From Candidatus Kosakonia sp. 282A-S69 (GTDB lineage: Bacteria > Pseudomonadota > Gammaproteobacteria > Enterobacterales > Enterobacteriaceae), in the NCBI RefSeq assembly GCF_029433855.1, contig NZ_JAROAU010000003.1, positions 2,207,670 to 2,271,669 of the forward strand: a stretch of DNA of 64,000 nucleotides, given 5' to 3'. The notes below the pieces were generated by a model. It did no database searches. It was not told where the DNA came from and saw only the letters and a program-made list of their open reading frames with translations. Within the stretch, counting starts at the first letter, position 1. Each line of letters begins with the position of its first letter. Made by a program: the position numbers and the translations under genes. Below, piece by piece: positions 45,213 through 56,672 of this stretch.

Positions 45213-47951
45213 TTATAAACCAACGATAGTTCCAGTACCGGTCAACTGCGGGGTGGTGAGTACAATGCCCTTTTCACCTCCTAAAACAGCATTAGAGCCG
45301 GAGTTGTGTATTAATTTCGAAGTGATTACCGCGTTGCCTTTGGTATAGATATTCTTGTAGTTGTAGATTGCGCGATCAGCGTTAACGTCGAGATAATCCC
45401 AGGCAACTACATTACCATAGTTAGTCAAATCAGCTGCTGATTTTATAAACGCGGAACTACCAACTATATTACCATTTCCGCCATTGAAGACATTGCCGTC
45501 TGATTCAACATAAAGCACTGTACCTGCTGAGATATCTTTTTCGTTGGTAAGAGTGCCAGCTGTATCAACCTCCAACGTATTATCAGCAGAGATGGTATTG
45601 TAATTATACAATGCCCCTGCAGCACGAACTACAGCATTCTGCTTACTGCTAATCCAACCATAATTTGTAAAACCACTTCCAACGACTAATGAGAGATGGC
45701 GTTCGGAAGAAATTATCCCTGTCGCATCATTATTTTCGATTTTGCCGGAACTGTAATTTGAGAACGAATCAACATCAATATTAAGGTCACCAGCGCTATG
45801 TACAGTTCCGTAATTATTAGACAGTCGCTTTGCATTGATATTTGCGTCCGCCCCACTCACCATCAAGGCGCGATAATTATCAAGCGTTTCCGCAACATTC
45901 AAGGTTAAGGGACCATACTCAGCAACAATGCGACCATAAGTATTATTAATAGACTGAGCGTTAATTGTTACGCCATTACTGCCAATTAACCCACCAATTT
46001 GGCCTGGTATCCCGAAGTAATTACCATACCACGCACCAAAATCTCCGGCGTAAGTATTATTAACACTCGTCTTAGCGTCGATATTCAATATATTATTCGC
46101 CACCATCAACCCATGATAGTTATCAACGTCAGCTTGAGTTTTTATAGAAATATCTTTTCCAACAATCATACCACCGACGTTTCTGACATTTTTAGCTTTA
46201 ATGTCTACATTACCGAGTTGTGAGTGTACCAAACCAATATGGTTATTAAAATATCCAGATAGATCGATTTTGATTCCACGATCGCCCATAATTTGCCCAA
46301 CATAAAGGCTATTATCCATTGTTGAACCGACAATCGAAATGGTGTCTTTAGAGTGAAGCCTTCCATTTGAGTTATCGATGTTGCCAACGGAAGAGAGCGA
46401 AACACCTTTATCAGCGGCTACTTTTCCATTACGGTTATTAATCGTGGTTCCACTCTGTAAAGAAATAGTTCCTGTGGAACTTATTGCTCCTTTTGCATTA
46501 TTGATCGTTCCAGCTTTTACTTTAATACCATCGACGCCCGCGAGTAGTCCTAAAGAATCGCTACTTGTAGCATCTGCTGTGATATTGTCATTGTTAATAA
46601 AATATTTTGCTGTTTCAATCTGTATACCACCTGCCTGAGACCTTATAAGGCCTTTGGTATTGTCAATATTTCCAGCACTGAACATATCAATCTTGCCAGC
46701 AGACTGAATTTCGCCGCCGACATTTGTCATCTCAGTACTTTCAGACGCAACATAGCCGCCTTTAATCTGTCCAGCCCGATTGTCTAACTTCCCTGTTTTC
46801 AGGGCGACTATAGTGGCTTCCAGGCCAGCATTATCTCCCTTACCAATGTTAATTAACGTTTTTCCATTGGTATTAATACCAAGTATACCGCCCGACGCAA
46901 TCTTTCCGTTTTTATTATTAAACTCACCACTATCGATATAAACGTCTGACTCGGAGGCGATCTTACCGGCGCTAGAATTATTTATTGTATTTTTCGCCGT
47001 ATTGATCAATATTTTCCCTTTACCGAAGATAGTGCCGCCGATATTTTCCAGCACATCATTAGTCGTAATATCAACTGCTCCAACCGATTGAACATCGCCA
47101 CCGTTATTTATAAACTTACCATTTATATCGATATGGATGTCATCTACACCACCTGCAAGCATGCCAGTGTTTCTTACGCCTACTCCGCTTTCAGTACTGA
47201 TCAAATTAATGCGATTAGCGTACATCCCACCCAGGTCTGACACATCAATGGCGTATGTGTTTTTAATACCGCTTCCCGCTACATGGCCTAAAAATTCTGC
47301 ATTTTTATTAATATAATTATTACCTGCAATAACGGTGAGCTCATCAGTCACTATTTGACCTTGAACGGCAATTGAACGAGCAAGAATCTCTGTTGGCGAA
47401 GAACCCACTAGACCTTTGACAGTGATAATACCGCCCCCAATTGAATAACCTCTTAATGCGCCATTTTGAATATCTGGTCTTCCGGTCGTTATCGTTGCTT
47501 TACTGGTGTTGATGAAACCACTACCTTGGTTTGTGGTGATGCCATTGGGGTTGGCAATAATTAGATGTGCCTTGTCTCCCGCTACTTCCATCTGGCCTTC
47601 AAGTAAACTTGGCTTGTTAGAGGTGATCTCATTGAGGATGACTTTGGCACTACCAGAGATAAGATTGGTATTACCCTCAATGGCCCCGCCAATTACGGTA
47701 TTAGCTCCTGAAGCGCTGTTATTGAAAATTACGCCGTTCTTACCAACATTAAAATCATCATAAATATTATGAGAGAGGCCGTTCTCATTCGGGTTAGCAA
47801 TATTGATCACGGGTACATCATTAGCGCTGGCAAGGTTACCATTTTTGATATTGAGGGTAGCGCCCTGTGCCAGAACCGGTAAAGAGAGCAGAATAGCAGC
47901 CGCTACCGGATTGAATCTAAATAATACCCCTGTTTTTCTCTCACTTTTCAT
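45213..47951 (-). CDS. Filamentous haemagglutinin-type TpsA exoprotein
   Basis: A 912-residue secreted protein. An extended signal peptide is followed by a TPS domain with the NPNENGLSHN and IANPNGI motifs (about 50-160). After that come many weakly conserved 20-residue beta-helix repeats (INN..G.I.S pattern), which run to the very C-terminus (TGTGTIVGL). It is much shorter than CdiA/FhaB proteins and has no VENN motif or toxin domain, so an adhesin-like role is more likely than contact-dependent inhibition. The ribosome site CAGGTAGGTAA precedes the start. It heads the minus-strand series that includes the fatty-acid genes. Confidence 0.88.
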   Translation of the reverse strand: MKSERKTGVLFRFNPVAAAILLSLPVLAQGATLNIKNGNLASANDVPVINIANPNENGLSHNIYDDFNVGKNGVIFNNSASGANTVIGGAIEGNTNLISGSAKVILNEITSNKPSLLEGQMEVAGDKAHLIIANPNGITTNQGSGFINTSKATITTGRPDIQNGALRGYSIGGGIITVKGLVGSSPTEILARSIAVQGQIVTDELTVIAGNNYINKNAEFLGHVAGSGIKNTYAIDVSDLGGMYANRINLISTESGVGVRNTGMLAGGVDDIHIDINGKFINNGGDVQSVGAVDITTNDVLENIGGTIFGKGKILINTAKNTINNSSAGKIASESDVYIDSGEFNNKNGKIASGGILGINTNGKTLINIGKGDNAGLEATIVALKTGKLDNRAGQIKGGYVASESTEMTNVGGEIQSAGKIDMFSAGNIDNTKGLIRSQAGGIQIETAKYFINNDNITADATSSDSLGLLAGVDGIKVKAGTINNAKGAISSTGTISLQSGTTINNRNGKVAADKGVSLSSVGNIDNSNGRLHSKDTISIVGSTMDNSLYVGQIMGDRGIKIDLSGYFNNHIGLVHSQLGNVDIKAKNVRNVGGMIVGKDISIKTQADVDNYHGLMVANNILNIDAKTSVNNTYAGDFGAWYGNYFGIPGQIGGLIGSNGVTINAQSINNTYGRIVAEYGPLTLNVAETLDNYRALMVSGADANINAKRLSNNYGTVHSAGDLNIDVDSFSNYSSGKIENNDATGIISSERHLSLVVGSGFTNYGWISSKQNAVVRAAGALYNYNTISADNTLEVDTAGTLTNEKDISAGTVLYVESDGNVFNGGNGNIVGSSAFIKSAADLTNYGNVVAWDYLDVNADRAIYNYKNIYTKGNAVITSKLIHNSGSNAVLGGEKGIVLTTPQLTGTGTIVGL

Positions 47952-48410
47952 TGATTACCTACCTGTAGTTTATGCAACTGATTAAGAAGAGTTTATTCGC
48001 TCACTGCATCAACATTTATAGTATTTTTGCAGACAGCCAAACTCACTGGACAAACTCAAACCGCTCTAAATTTTAGATTTCAGCCATTTGTCTTAACACT
48101 TTTTCAGCATATAGAACTGAAGCACTAAATAGAAAACAAAAACCCTAAATTCAGGCAAAAAAAAATAACTTACCTACATTCTTTCAAAATCATTAAGAGT
48201 CAATAGGAATTTTTTAATTATTACCAAAGGAAGCATCAAAGCAAGTGAAACATCCTTAAAGGGAAGATAATTATTTCCCATAGAAACTTAAGAGAAAGAA
48301 AATATTTAACTTAAATATCAAGAAATTAAAGTCAACGATTTATATCGCTAATGAATTTAAGATTATTTAATATAAACAACCTTGATGATTAACAGGTCAG
48401 TGTTAATAGC
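47952..48410. other. AT-rich upstream region of tpsA
   Basis: About 460 bp of very AT-rich DNA with no gene. It presumably holds the promoter for tpsA and maybe for the whole minus-strand series. I found no ops (RfaH) element or other named site. Confidence 0.5.
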
Positions 48411-49502
48411 TCTGTTCTGGCTCCACGCATTTTGAGATCCCGGCCAGATAATGTTGTAGTGAGACTCCCTCCGGAGTCAGATTGTTCAGTTATTCATATG
48501 GATGTTCACAATTATATTCCGACAGCCATTTTCCATTACTTCCCGTACTTCATTCAGTGTTTAGAACAGATAAAATCGGGTATTTCTGGACAGTACGTCA
48601 GGTTAAAACGCTTAATGAAAGCAATCTGCGTTGGTTTACCTGCCTGATAAATTTCAGCTTTACGGCATGCTTCTCTGCCCATTCGGCAAGTATCAGAGAG
48701 ATAAATGCCGGGCCATTATCCATGCGGAGCATGACAAGATAACCCCGGCTGGCTACGATCCTGTTGAGTACACGAAATACTAGGCGGGCTGGCAGATTCA
48801 GGTCAGTTTCAATCGACAACGCCTCACGATTCAGATTATCAACGACGTTGAACGTACAAAAACGGCGACCGCAAATTACAGGGTCGTGCATAAAATCAAC
48901 GGACCAGTCCGGTTTAACACTTCAGGCGTAACCAAATGTGCCGGATTACGCACAGGCAGACGTTGCTCACCCTTACGCCAAAGTTCAGCTTCAGCAGAGA
49001 GTAAATTCGGTAAATCCTCTTATGACAGGTAACCCTGGCGCCGCAGATTCTGAAATAACTTTGGAAAGCCATGTCGTGGATATCTTACGGCGGCAGCGTG
49101 CAGTGCGGAAATAATGGATTCACTATGGCGGGACCCGGGAGGTAATGGTAAACCGTTCTGCTCGGATACAGAATCCGGCAGGCCTGAACAGTACTGAGTC
49201 CGAACGTCGTTATCAGATGAGTCACCAGTTCACGCTTAAAGGCTGGTTTTAGATAACATCTTTCAGTGCCTGTTTCACCGGACTGAGATCGGCAAACTTT
49301 GCTTGAGACGGTGGTTCTCATCTTCAGGCTACTTAACCTTTTTAATATCAGAATCCTCCACGCCGCCGTATCTGGATTCCTAGTTGTAGTAAGTCGCGTC
49401 AAAAAAAACGGCCTTCCGGCAGATATCCATAACAGTTCGTCCTGCTTCGACTGACTTAATCACGGCGATGAGCTAGTGCTCAGTAAAACGGGCTTTACGC
49501 AT
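48411..49502 (-). mobile_element. Decayed IS3-family element
   Basis: On the minus strand an orfA start (MRKARFTEH at 49502, then a stop codon in place of Gln) is followed by traces of the orfA coiled region. Next comes an orfB HTH remnant (KPAFKRELVTHL, about 49250) and the integrase core (WSVDFMHDP near 48910; RMDNGPAF near 48710). It ends in a broken C-terminus that still resembles NNLTPEEYR. Several frameshifts and stops are present. The catalytic Glu region (NAFIER) is changed to IAFIKR. No clear terminal repeats remain, so the limits are approximate. Confidence 0.85.
48598..48891 (-). pseudogene. IS3-family transposase OrfB fragment (rve core)
   Basis: A 97-residue open piece carrying the integrase core strand order ICGRRFCTFNVVDNLNREAL and LRMDNGPAFISL. 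It is cut off by a frameshift after FIRQVNQ. It belongs to the decayed element around it. Confidence 0.8.
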
Positions 49503-49510
49503 AATGATAT

Positions 49511-50233
49511 CCTTCGTTGGCTGATTGAGCATGCCTGAATATCTCTAAATGTCAATGGCACTATTATGCGGGGTTCTTATAGTCAGTACAGTAGATACAT
49601 TCAAAATGTTAAACCAGATATACAGAATGGTGGCAACAATTATGCTTCAACTGCAGTAGATAGGAATGGCCGAGGAATAGATGTCTCGCCCAAACATTTT
49701 CCGGTTAAGAGCACCGTCGATACGAGCATGGTTCTTTTAAGGGCAAAAATAGAGTATCAAATCTCATACAAAAAACGCACCGCACCTCTCTTAAATCAAA
49801 TCTTATAGTGTAATTAACATTTATATTGTTCTTAAAATGAGTCAAATCTTCGCTTCAATGAGGCATTTATACGTTAAGAATATGTAACAAATACGACATC
49901 GAAGCACATCTGTTCACGTAAAAAAGATCAAAACTTTAACACATATTATTTATTCCTTGAGCAACACTTTATTACTATTCAATTTCCTTGTGCTGAGGTT
50001 ATTATTTTCGTCGAAAGCAATTATTTACGTAAGATTGTGGCACATCGAGAATATGTTGTTTTCATCATCAAGCGTAAAAGTAAAGTATCGACTTGTTATT
50101 TACACTCATTTGCAAGTTATACCTTTTTTGCTTCTAATAATCGGATTAAAGGACAGATCGCTCCGATTAGGAATAAACCCTTGTTAATACAAGGAACCTT
50201 CAAGGTTAAAACCATTAAGAATAAGGTGTATTT
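49511..50233. other. AT-rich region upstream of ecpA
   Basis: About 720 bp between the IS remnant and the pilin gene. A short plus-strand frame (49566-49808, 80 codons) has no recognisable content. The usual regulator gene ecpR is not here. The rest is strongly AT-rich, as expected for an H-NS-silenced fimbrial promoter. Confidence 0.55.
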
Positions 50234-50815
50234 ATGAAACGTAAAGTTCTGGCGCTTGTATTGTTGTCTTCTTTTAGCATGGGTGCAGTTCAGGCAGCTG
50301 ATACTACAGCACAAGCCGTGGCGACATGGTCAGCAACGGCAAAAAAAGATACAACAAGTAAATTAGTCGTAACGCCGCTGGGAAGTCTCTCTTTCCAATA
50401 CGCTGAGGGCGTTAAAGGTTTCAATACTCAAAAAGGCCTTTTCGACGTTGCAGTTGAAGGAGACTCGAGCGCAACAGCATTCAAACTCACCTCAAGATTA
50501 GTAAGTAATACGCTAACGCAGCTTGATGGATCAGGATCTACGCTGAATGTAGGTGTCGAGTACTTTGGTAACGCGGTCAACAAAACGTCTGATACTGTTC
50601 TTGTTGATACCGTTACAGGTAAAAGTGGTGGTCTGAGCAATATTGCCTCTAATTATAATCAAGCAGGTCGTTTTGCTGGTCAGGATGCATTTACATTTTC
50701 AATTGCAAGTGCAACTACTGATGGCACAACACCTGCAACAGATTTGAGCGTGTTGCCAGAAGGTATTTGGAGTGGCGATGTTAGCGTCCAGTTTGATGCA
50801 ACCTGGACTAGCTAA
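50234..50815 (+). CDS. ecpA: EcpA, E. coli common pilus major pilin
   Basis: A 193-residue pilin that matches E. coli EcpA (MatB) closely: signal peptide ending VQA/ADTTAQ, then [39 protein letters not shown], and the C-terminal [17 protein letters not shown]. It polymerises into common pilus fibres involved in adhesion and biofilm. The ribosome site is AAGGTG. It is followed by a terminator-like hairpin before ecpB. Confidence 0.95.
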   Translation: MKRKVLALVLLSSFSMGAVQAADTTAQAVATWSATAKKDTTSKLVVTPLGSLSFQYAEGVKGFNTQKGLFDVAVEGDSSATAFKLTSRLVSNTLTQLDGSGSTLNVGVEYFGNAVNKTSDTVLVDTVTGKSGGLSNIASNYNQAGRFAGQDAFTFSIASATTDGTTPATDLSVLPEGIWSGDVSVQFDATWTS

Positions 50816-50829
50816 ATTCCATTAATTGT

Positions 50830-50854
50830 GGAGCGAGGGACCGCTCCTTTTTTT
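50830..50854 (+). terminator. Attenuating terminator between ecpA and ecpB
   Basis: GGAGCG-AGGGAC-CGCTCC followed by seven T's, 14 bp after the pilin stop. Partial termination here would give more pilin than chaperone and usher. Confidence 0.85.
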
Positions 50855-50869
50855 GTAGGAAAGTTGATT

Positions 50870-51538
50870 ATGAAAAAAAGCCTCATATCGTTTAATATTT
50901 TACTAAGTTTCTTGATGCCCGCATATGCGTTAGATATTGGCGACATCTCTTCTTTTATGTATAGCGATAGTGCTGTTATTAGTAAAGAGATCAAAAACTC
51001 TACCGATACTGGGCGTCTTATCAACATTAAAGTTGAAAGAATAACGAATCCTTTAGAAGGTGGCAGCATCATCCCCATGGAGAGTAAGAATGAACTTCTT
51101 TTGACGCCGGGTAGTTTGTTACTTCCCGCCAATAGTAACGAGACAATTCGTTTTTTTTATAATGGCCCTAATGATGATAAGGAGCGCTATTACCGTATTC
51201 TTTGGGCAGACCAATCGTTGAGCGAAGGGAAAATGAGCAATGCAAAGCGTCATGCTATAGCTACAGCCTCAGCGCTTATTAGCTCAATATTGGTCGTTTC
51301 ACCTCGTAAAGCAAAGTATGACTACAAATATTCAGCAGGAAAGATTACTAACCCGGGAAATGCGACATTACGCGTTATCGCCTACGGTCCCTGTTTGCGG
51401 CCAACTGATGGTGTGTCTTGCAAAGAGAATTATTTTCTCATGCCCGGTAAATCGCGAACATTCACTCGAGTTAATGTTGCACATAAAAATGGACGTGTAG
51501 CTTTCTGGCAAGAGAACCATTTCGTTTCAGTCAAATAG
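50870..51538 (+). CDS. ecpB: EcpB, periplasmic pilus chaperone
   Basis: A 222-residue chaperone of the alternate (alpha) chaperone-usher class. It has a signal peptide ending AYA/LDIG and an N-terminal Ig-like domain with [17 protein letters not shown], the EcpB/EcpE signature. It holds EcpA or EcpD subunits for delivery to the usher. The start at 50870 follows AGGAAAG. It is second in the ecp operon. Confidence 0.92.
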   Translation: MKKSLISFNILLSFLMPAYALDIGDISSFMYSDSAVISKEIKNSTDTGRLINIKVERITNPLEGGSIIPMESKNELLLTPGSLLLPANSNETIRFFYNGPNDDKERYYRILWADQSLSEGKMSNAKRHAIATASALISSILVVSPRKAKYDYKYSAGKITNPGNATLRVIAYGPCLRPTDGVSCKENYFLMPGKSRTFTRVNVAHKNGRVAFWQENHFVSVK

Positions 51539-51554
51539 TTTGGGAGTTGTTGCT

Positions 51555-54086
51555 GTGCGCATTGTCGTGAATAAAACCCTTCAAGCTTGCGTTACTTATA
51601 CAGTCATTTTGTTTGCTGGCATGAATGAAGTCTACTCCTCTTCTTTTCAAAATTTACATGTCGCAGGTATAATGGTTCCTGATGCTTTTAGAAAAGCGTT
51701 ACAGGATGGTATGAGTATCCCTTTATACATCCACCTGAATGGGGTTTCTGATACGCAGGATGATCAGCGTATCGGCACCGCCTCCATCTGGCTAGATGAT
51801 AATAGGGTAAAAGTGCGGCTAATTGAGCTTGAAGATCAAAATGGCAATGCTTCTTTGAACGATCACACACGGTCAAAAATTAATAGTATTAAAGATGTTG
51901 CATTTAACGAAGAGTCTAAAATACCTATTACTGCTAACGCCTGGTTGTATTTAAATTTCCAGCAACTTACGTTGCAAATGATTGTTACTCAGCAAGCGCT
52001 CAAAACCGTTTTTCGCCCCAAAATTGAGGATATCGGTGAATCAAGTGCAGAACATTTAAGCAGTACGCTTAGTTATAACTTTGGTATTTATAACAATAAA
52101 ATGAAGGGGGGGGAAAGCAACACTTCGAATTACCTTTCATTTGATTCTGTTACAGCGCTTAAAGAGCATCATTTGATGATGAATGGCACAGTATACGGCG
52201 TTGGATCAAATTCTCAGCAGGCGCAACTCTATCGAGCCATGTACGAGCGTGATTTTTCAGGCCATCGTCTCGCCGGTGGGATGCTAGATTCATGGAACTT
52301 ACAATCGCTTGGATCAGTCACGGCACTTCCTTCTGGAAAAATATATGGTTTTTCATGGGGCAACCATGCGCAATCAACAGTTTTTAATGATTCGCACTCC
52401 GTTGTGCCAGTCATTGTTTTCCTGCCCTCTGCTGGGGAAGTCCATCTTTACCGGGATGATAAACTTCTCAGTGTACAAAACTTCAGCATGGGCAGTCATG
52501 AAGTTGACACCAGCGGACTACCCTATGGCATTTACGATATCAAAGTCGATGTGATCGTGAATGGCCAACATATAAGCCAGACTATTCAGCGTATTAACAA
52601 AATTTTTGCTCGTGGAAAATCCGCAGGAATGCCATTCCGTTGGCAATTCTGGGGAGGCAATATACATATGGAGCGTTGGGAGAGTGGCGAAAGGGAAATT
52701 CAGACAGCTAAAAATAGTTTCCTGATCGGATTGTCAACTTCCGGCGGGATTAATGCTTTAGCCTGGATGGCCTCGGCATATAACTATGACTCTGTCACCG
52801 TCGGAGAACTTCAGCTTTCATGGCCTATTACCGAAGCTTTACAGGTTAGTATGCAAAATATGTTATCTACAGATGGATCGTGGAGTTCCATTAGTAGTCT
52901 AAATGCAACTTTACCCGGAAATTTTAGTTCCGTATGGTTGAGCCAGGAAAAAACCTCAATAGGAAATACTCTACGGCGTAGCAATGCTACTAATATTGCA
53001 GTTGGCGCATCGTTAAATCTCAACGTGCTCTGGTCACGGCTCGGTTCCATCAGCGCAAGTTATAATAAAGATCGCCAACATAACAGCCATTATTACACTG
53101 GTGATTATACCCAGATGCTCTACAACGGGCAGTTTGGATCATTAGGATTACGAGCTGGCCTGCAGCGCTACCAGCACAGTAACAGCCGGCAATCAAGCCG
53201 TATGCAAAAATATGTCGCTTTTGATTTTCTACTACCCCTTGGCAGCTCTTTTCGAACCGGCATAACTCAGCAGAATGGTTATGCTATGGCTAATATCTCA
53301 GCTCAGAAACAGTTCGATGAGGGTGACACTATACAGGCTATTGGTGCTGATGTTTCTCGCGGTATCTCTGGCGATAAGAGTGATAACAAGAATCTGAGTG
53401 CAAATGCATGGACAAAGTATGAGAACCGTTTTTCTACAGGAACATTGAGCGTCAATAGTGGGCTAGATGGATATTTAAGCACAAACTTTACTGCTAATGG
53501 TAGCCTCGGCTGGCAGGGAAAAGAGATAGGTATGAGCGGCAGTACAGAGGGCAACTCTGGCGTCATTTTGCGCACTGATATTGAACATGATGGCCAACTC
53601 ACGGCAAGAGTGAATGGTCGACTTTTCCCTCTGCTCGGTAAGCGTAACTACCTTTCACTGGATCCTTATTCACGTTATGAAATTGAAATTCTTAATAGCA
53701 AAAAATCTATTGATAGTTATAACATCGCAAACGGTAGAAAAGGACAATTTACACTTTATCCAGGTAATGTTGTAACAATGATTCCTGAAATCAAACAGAT
53801 GGTTACTGTTTCAGGCCGGATACGTGCAGAGGACGGAACGCTGCTTGCTAATGCTCACATTAATAATCACATAGGAAGAACACGCACGGATAGCAATGGT
53901 GAGTTTGTAATGGATATCGATAAAAAATTCCCCACAGTTGATTTCAACTATGACGATAATAAACTATGCGAAGCAAATCTTGATATCAATAACGCTCGCG
54001 GCGCAGTGTGGGTAGGCGATATTATTTGCAAAGGATTAAAAACATTTGCCAATACAATGGTTGAAGGAGAGACGAATGAAGGTTAA
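51555..54086 (+). CDS. ecpC: EcpC, outer-membrane pilus usher
   Basis: An 843-residue usher (E. coli EcpC 841). Matching segments include the N-terminal [19 protein letters not shown], the long barrel region and the near-identical C-terminal [20 protein letters not shown] carboxypeptidase-like domain. The start GTG at 51555 is preferred because GGGAG lies 8 bases upstream and the length fits; a TTG at 51540 is possible. The end overlaps ecpD by 11 bp. Confidence 0.92.
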   Translation: MRIVVNKTLQACVTYTVILFAGMNEVYSSSFQNLHVAGIMVPDAFRKALQDGMSIPLYIHLNGVSDTQDDQRIGTASIWLDDNRVKVRLIELEDQNGNASLNDHTRSKINSIKDVAFNEESKIPITANAWLYLNFQQLTLQMIVTQQALKTVFRPKIEDIGESSAEHLSSTLSYNFGIYNNKMKGGESNTSNYLSFDSVTALKEHHLMMNGTVYGVGSNSQQAQLYRAMYERDFSGHRLAGGMLDSWNLQSLGSVTALPSGKIYGFSWGNHAQSTVFNDSHSVVPVIVFLPSAGEVHLYRDDKLLSVQNFSMGSHEVDTSGLPYGIYDIKVDVIVNGQHISQTIQRINKIFARGKSAGMPFRWQFWGGNIHMERWESGEREIQTAKNSFLIGLSTSGGINALAWMASAYNYDSVTVGELQLSWPITEALQVSMQNMLSTDGSWSSISSLNATLPGNFSSVWLSQEKTSIGNTLRRSNATNIAVGASLNLNVLWSRLGSISASYNKDRQHNSHYYTGDYTQMLYNGQFGSLGLRAGLQRYQHSNSRQSSRMQKYVAFDFLLPLGSSFRTGITQQNGYAMANISAQKQFDEGDTIQAIGADVSRGISGDKSDNKNLSANAWTKYENRFSTGTLSVNSGLDGYLSTNFTANGSLGWQGKEIGMSGSTEGNSGVILRTDIEHDGQLTARVNGRLFPLLGKRNYLSLDPYSRYEIEILNSKKSIDSYNIANGRKGQFTLYPGNVVTMIPEIKQMVTVSGRIRAEDGTLLANAHINNHIGRTRTDSNGEFVMDIDKKFPTVDFNYDDNKLCEANLDINNARGAVWVGDIICKGLKTFANTMVEGETNEG

Positions 54087-55719
54087 TTACTATCCTCTCC
54101 TGGCTTTTGTTTTAATCCTCTCAAATTTAAATTTTGCAGAAGCAGGCGTAACTAAAACTGTCTTTCCCGATGCTCCTACTCGTGAATATGTTTTTGTAGA
54201 AAATAATAATAACGATAATTTTTTTGTTACACCTTCTGGTGCATTGGATCCGCGAATGACCGGTTCCAACCGGTGGACGGGACTGAAATACAATGGTTCT
54301 GGAACTATTTATCAGCAAAGCCTTGGCTATATTGACAACGGATATAATACGCTTTTGATGAGTAATAACCGGTTTGATATGTGGCTGGAAAATGCACCAA
54401 CCTCACATTTGATTACCGGGTTACGCTGTATCAACTGGTATAAAGGCTGCGATATGGTAACCAGCATGATTTTGCCAGAAGCTACAGACGCAGCAGGATT
54501 TTATGGTGTGTCTGTTCCTTCAGGAGGCGCTAAATGGATGCATGGAATGATGAGTGATCAGTTTTATCATTATTTGAATAATGCTTCTGTAGGAAGTAAC
54601 TTCACTATGACCATCAATACGTGTACTACAGCAGAAAGTTATAGCGCCAAATTGGGTCAACGCTGCCGCTATCTGGGTTCGGGTCAATGGTATGTTCGTA
54701 AAGTTTCATATACCAAGGGCGCTCATATCAAGTTTGAAAATACTAATGCCATTTCGGAAGTATTCATTAACAGCGATGGCATTCCGACGCTCGGTGAAGG
54801 CAACTCTGGCTGCTACCCCTTGGTAATTGGTAAGCTTTCCGGCTTGGCCTGTAAAATGCTTACTTATTCCTTACGTGATAATGGGATGAGCAACTCAACA
54901 ATAAAAATTTTTCCATCAATTAACAAACCTGCCCTTGAATCAGCAATAGATGCTCAGGACATGCAGTTTAGTGTGGATAGCAATACCTGGAAGACCGTGA
55001 GCAAAACGAGCCATTACTTTACGTTTAATGAATTGAAAGGAAAAAGAAGCGTTTATATTTTTCTTTCTCAAAACTTTTTCAAGCAAATGGTTAAGCTAGG
55101 TATCAGCGACAGTAACACAAACGATCTGTTTAATTTCAGGATGCACAATGCTCTTGCACCGGAATCAGGTTGGTATGAGTTCTCCACTTCAAGCCAACTT
55201 ATTATTAAGCCAAGAGATTTTAGTGTGAGCATAATTTCTACAGATTATGTGCAAAAACCTTCCCGCACCGGGAAAATTGGCAGAAACAGCCCATCGTTGG
55301 ATTTTGATTATATAGTTACGACAAATGGAAAGACATCCGCCGATGAAGTGCTAATTAGTGTGACGGGTCCGACACAAAAGATCAATGGTCGTTCATGGTG
55401 TATATTCAAATCTTTCAATGGATTAACTCAAGTTCCGTTTCCAGCATCGCTAACATATAAAACGAGAAACGGGGTCAATAAAACCTACGATGTAGGCTGC
55501 GACGGAATGTGGCGTGATATGACTGATGCATTTTGGTTAACTACACCGTGGTTTAGCTCAAACGGCACTATGGGGTTAATGAATAAATCAAATGTTCGCT
55601 TCTCAATCCCCATGAACGACGAGCGATCTTTGTACACATTAAATCAGTCAACGTGGTTCGGGGATGTTAGCGCATCGGGAGAAATTAGAATTAAGGCAAC
55701 ATGGCGCAATGTTAATTAA
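54076..55719 (+). CDS. ecpD: EcpD, pilus tip adhesin
   Basis: A 547-residue tip protein, the same length as E. coli EcpD. A signal peptide is followed by [20 protein letters not shown] and many conserved blocks ([13 protein letters not shown], the [12 protein letters not shown]-type block [29 protein letters not shown]). It polymerises at the pilus tip and mediates binding. The start at 54076 follows AAGGAGAG, inside the end of ecpC. Confidence 0.93.
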   Translation: MKVNYYPLLAFVLILSNLNFAEAGVTKTVFPDAPTREYVFVENNNNDNFFVTPSGALDPRMTGSNRWTGLKYNGSGTIYQQSLGYIDNGYNTLLMSNNRFDMWLENAPTSHLITGLRCINWYKGCDMVTSMILPEATDAAGFYGVSVPSGGAKWMHGMMSDQFYHYLNNASVGSNFTMTINTCTTAESYSAKLGQRCRYLGSGQWYVRKVSYTKGAHIKFENTNAISEVFINSDGIPTLGEGNSGCYPLVIGKLSGLACKMLTYSLRDNGMSNSTIKIFPSINKPALESAIDAQDMQFSVDSNTWKTVSKTSHYFTFNELKGKRSVYIFLSQNFFKQMVKLGISDSNTNDLFNFRMHNALAPESGWYEFSTSSQLIIKPRDFSVSIISTDYVQKPSRTGKIGRNSPSLDFDYIVTTNGKTSADEVLISVTGPTQKINGRSWCIFKSFNGLTQVPFPASLTYKTRNGVNKTYDVGCDGMWRDMTDAFWLTTPWFSSNGTMGLMNKSNVRFSIPMNDERSLYTLNQSTWFGDVSASGEIRIKATWRNVN

Positions 55720-56386
55720 ACGGGTCATAAACTGTTTCAGCTTGTTTTTCTTGTTAGCACCTTTATTTGCAAAAGCCATTTATATTGGAAACCAAACTTT
55801 TTCAATTGATGCTGAAAGTAATATGTTTGCAAAGCTTGTAGTGAATAATAACAAATCGCCTCGCCTTTACCGTATAACTATCAGGGCGATTGACACACCA
55901 GGTACAGCTGAAGTTTATTTTCAGCCTGCTGATGGGGAGTTATTGTTTGCACCGCGACAAATGATGCTGCAACCAGGAGAGAGCGATTTCTTCAAGTTTT
56001 ATTACCATGGTCCTGAGGATGATCAAGAACGTTACTACCGTATTGCATTTGAAGAGATCCCACCTCAAAACAGAGCCTTAACAAATGCCAAGGACAGCGT
56101 TATAAGTATGATGCCTGTCATAGTCATGGACACGATACTCGTAGTGAGGCCTCGTAAGATAAACTTCAAATGGTTTCTGGATCATACTCACGGGAAAGTA
56201 GCCAATAAAGGAAATACATGGTTTAAGTTACTATTGAAACCGGGGTGTGGGGCCGCAGAGGATACCAGTACGACGTGGTATCTTCGACCCGGGGAGGTAC
56301 TGAATAGTGGTCATGTCAAGAAAGCTGGTGAAATATACATACTTTATAATGATACCTTTATAAAAATACATGATGAATGCAGCTAA
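55709..56386 (+). CDS. ecpE: EcpE, second periplasmic pilus chaperone
   Basis: A 225-residue chaperone paralogue of EcpB with the YYHGPEDDQERYYRI signature and an MDTILVVRPRKINFKW segment as in E. coli EcpE. The start at 55709 (MLIKRV) lies inside the end of ecpD (11-bp overlap); an in-frame upstream Met lies deep in ecpD and is unlikely. Last gene of the ecp operon. Confidence 0.9.
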   Translation: MLIKRVINCFSLFFLLAPLFAKAIYIGNQTFSIDAESNMFAKLVVNNNKSPRLYRITIRAIDTPGTAEVYFQPADGELLFAPRQMMLQPGESDFFKFYYHGPEDDQERYYRIAFEEIPPQNRALTNAKDSVISMMPVIVMDTILVVRPRKINFKWFLDHTHGKVANKGNTWFKLLLKPGCGAAEDTSTTWYLRPGEVLNSGHVKKAGEIYILYNDTFIKIHDECS

Positions 56387-56672
56387 CACATCACTGGATT
56401 TTATATTTTCGCGGTTATCATTTAATATACCTGACTCTTTAAAAATCAAATTATCAATTTAACCAGAAATTCACACTACCGTTATCCTCGTTAAAAGCTT
56501 ATATAAAAAGTTGATAATTCAACGACTTAAATTTTCTTACTCAACATTCATTAACTTATAAAAAAATATGGAAATTACGCTCCTATCATGGTGAAATTAC
56601 CGGATGGAGTAATAGCTATCTTAAATATGGAATGTTGATAAGGAACTCAGCTTTGGCTGCGTTGAAAGGCAT

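Noticed and set aside
45213-47951. Contact-dependent inhibition (CdiA/CdiI) locus
   Set aside because: The exoprotein is only 912 residues, has no VENN motif or toxin tail, and no small immunity gene lies between it and the transporter gene.
49566-49808. 80-codon plus-strand frame near the IS remnant
   Set aside because: No recognisable domain, weak start context and surrounding AT-rich decayed DNA. It could be a fragment of a lost gene but cannot be supported.
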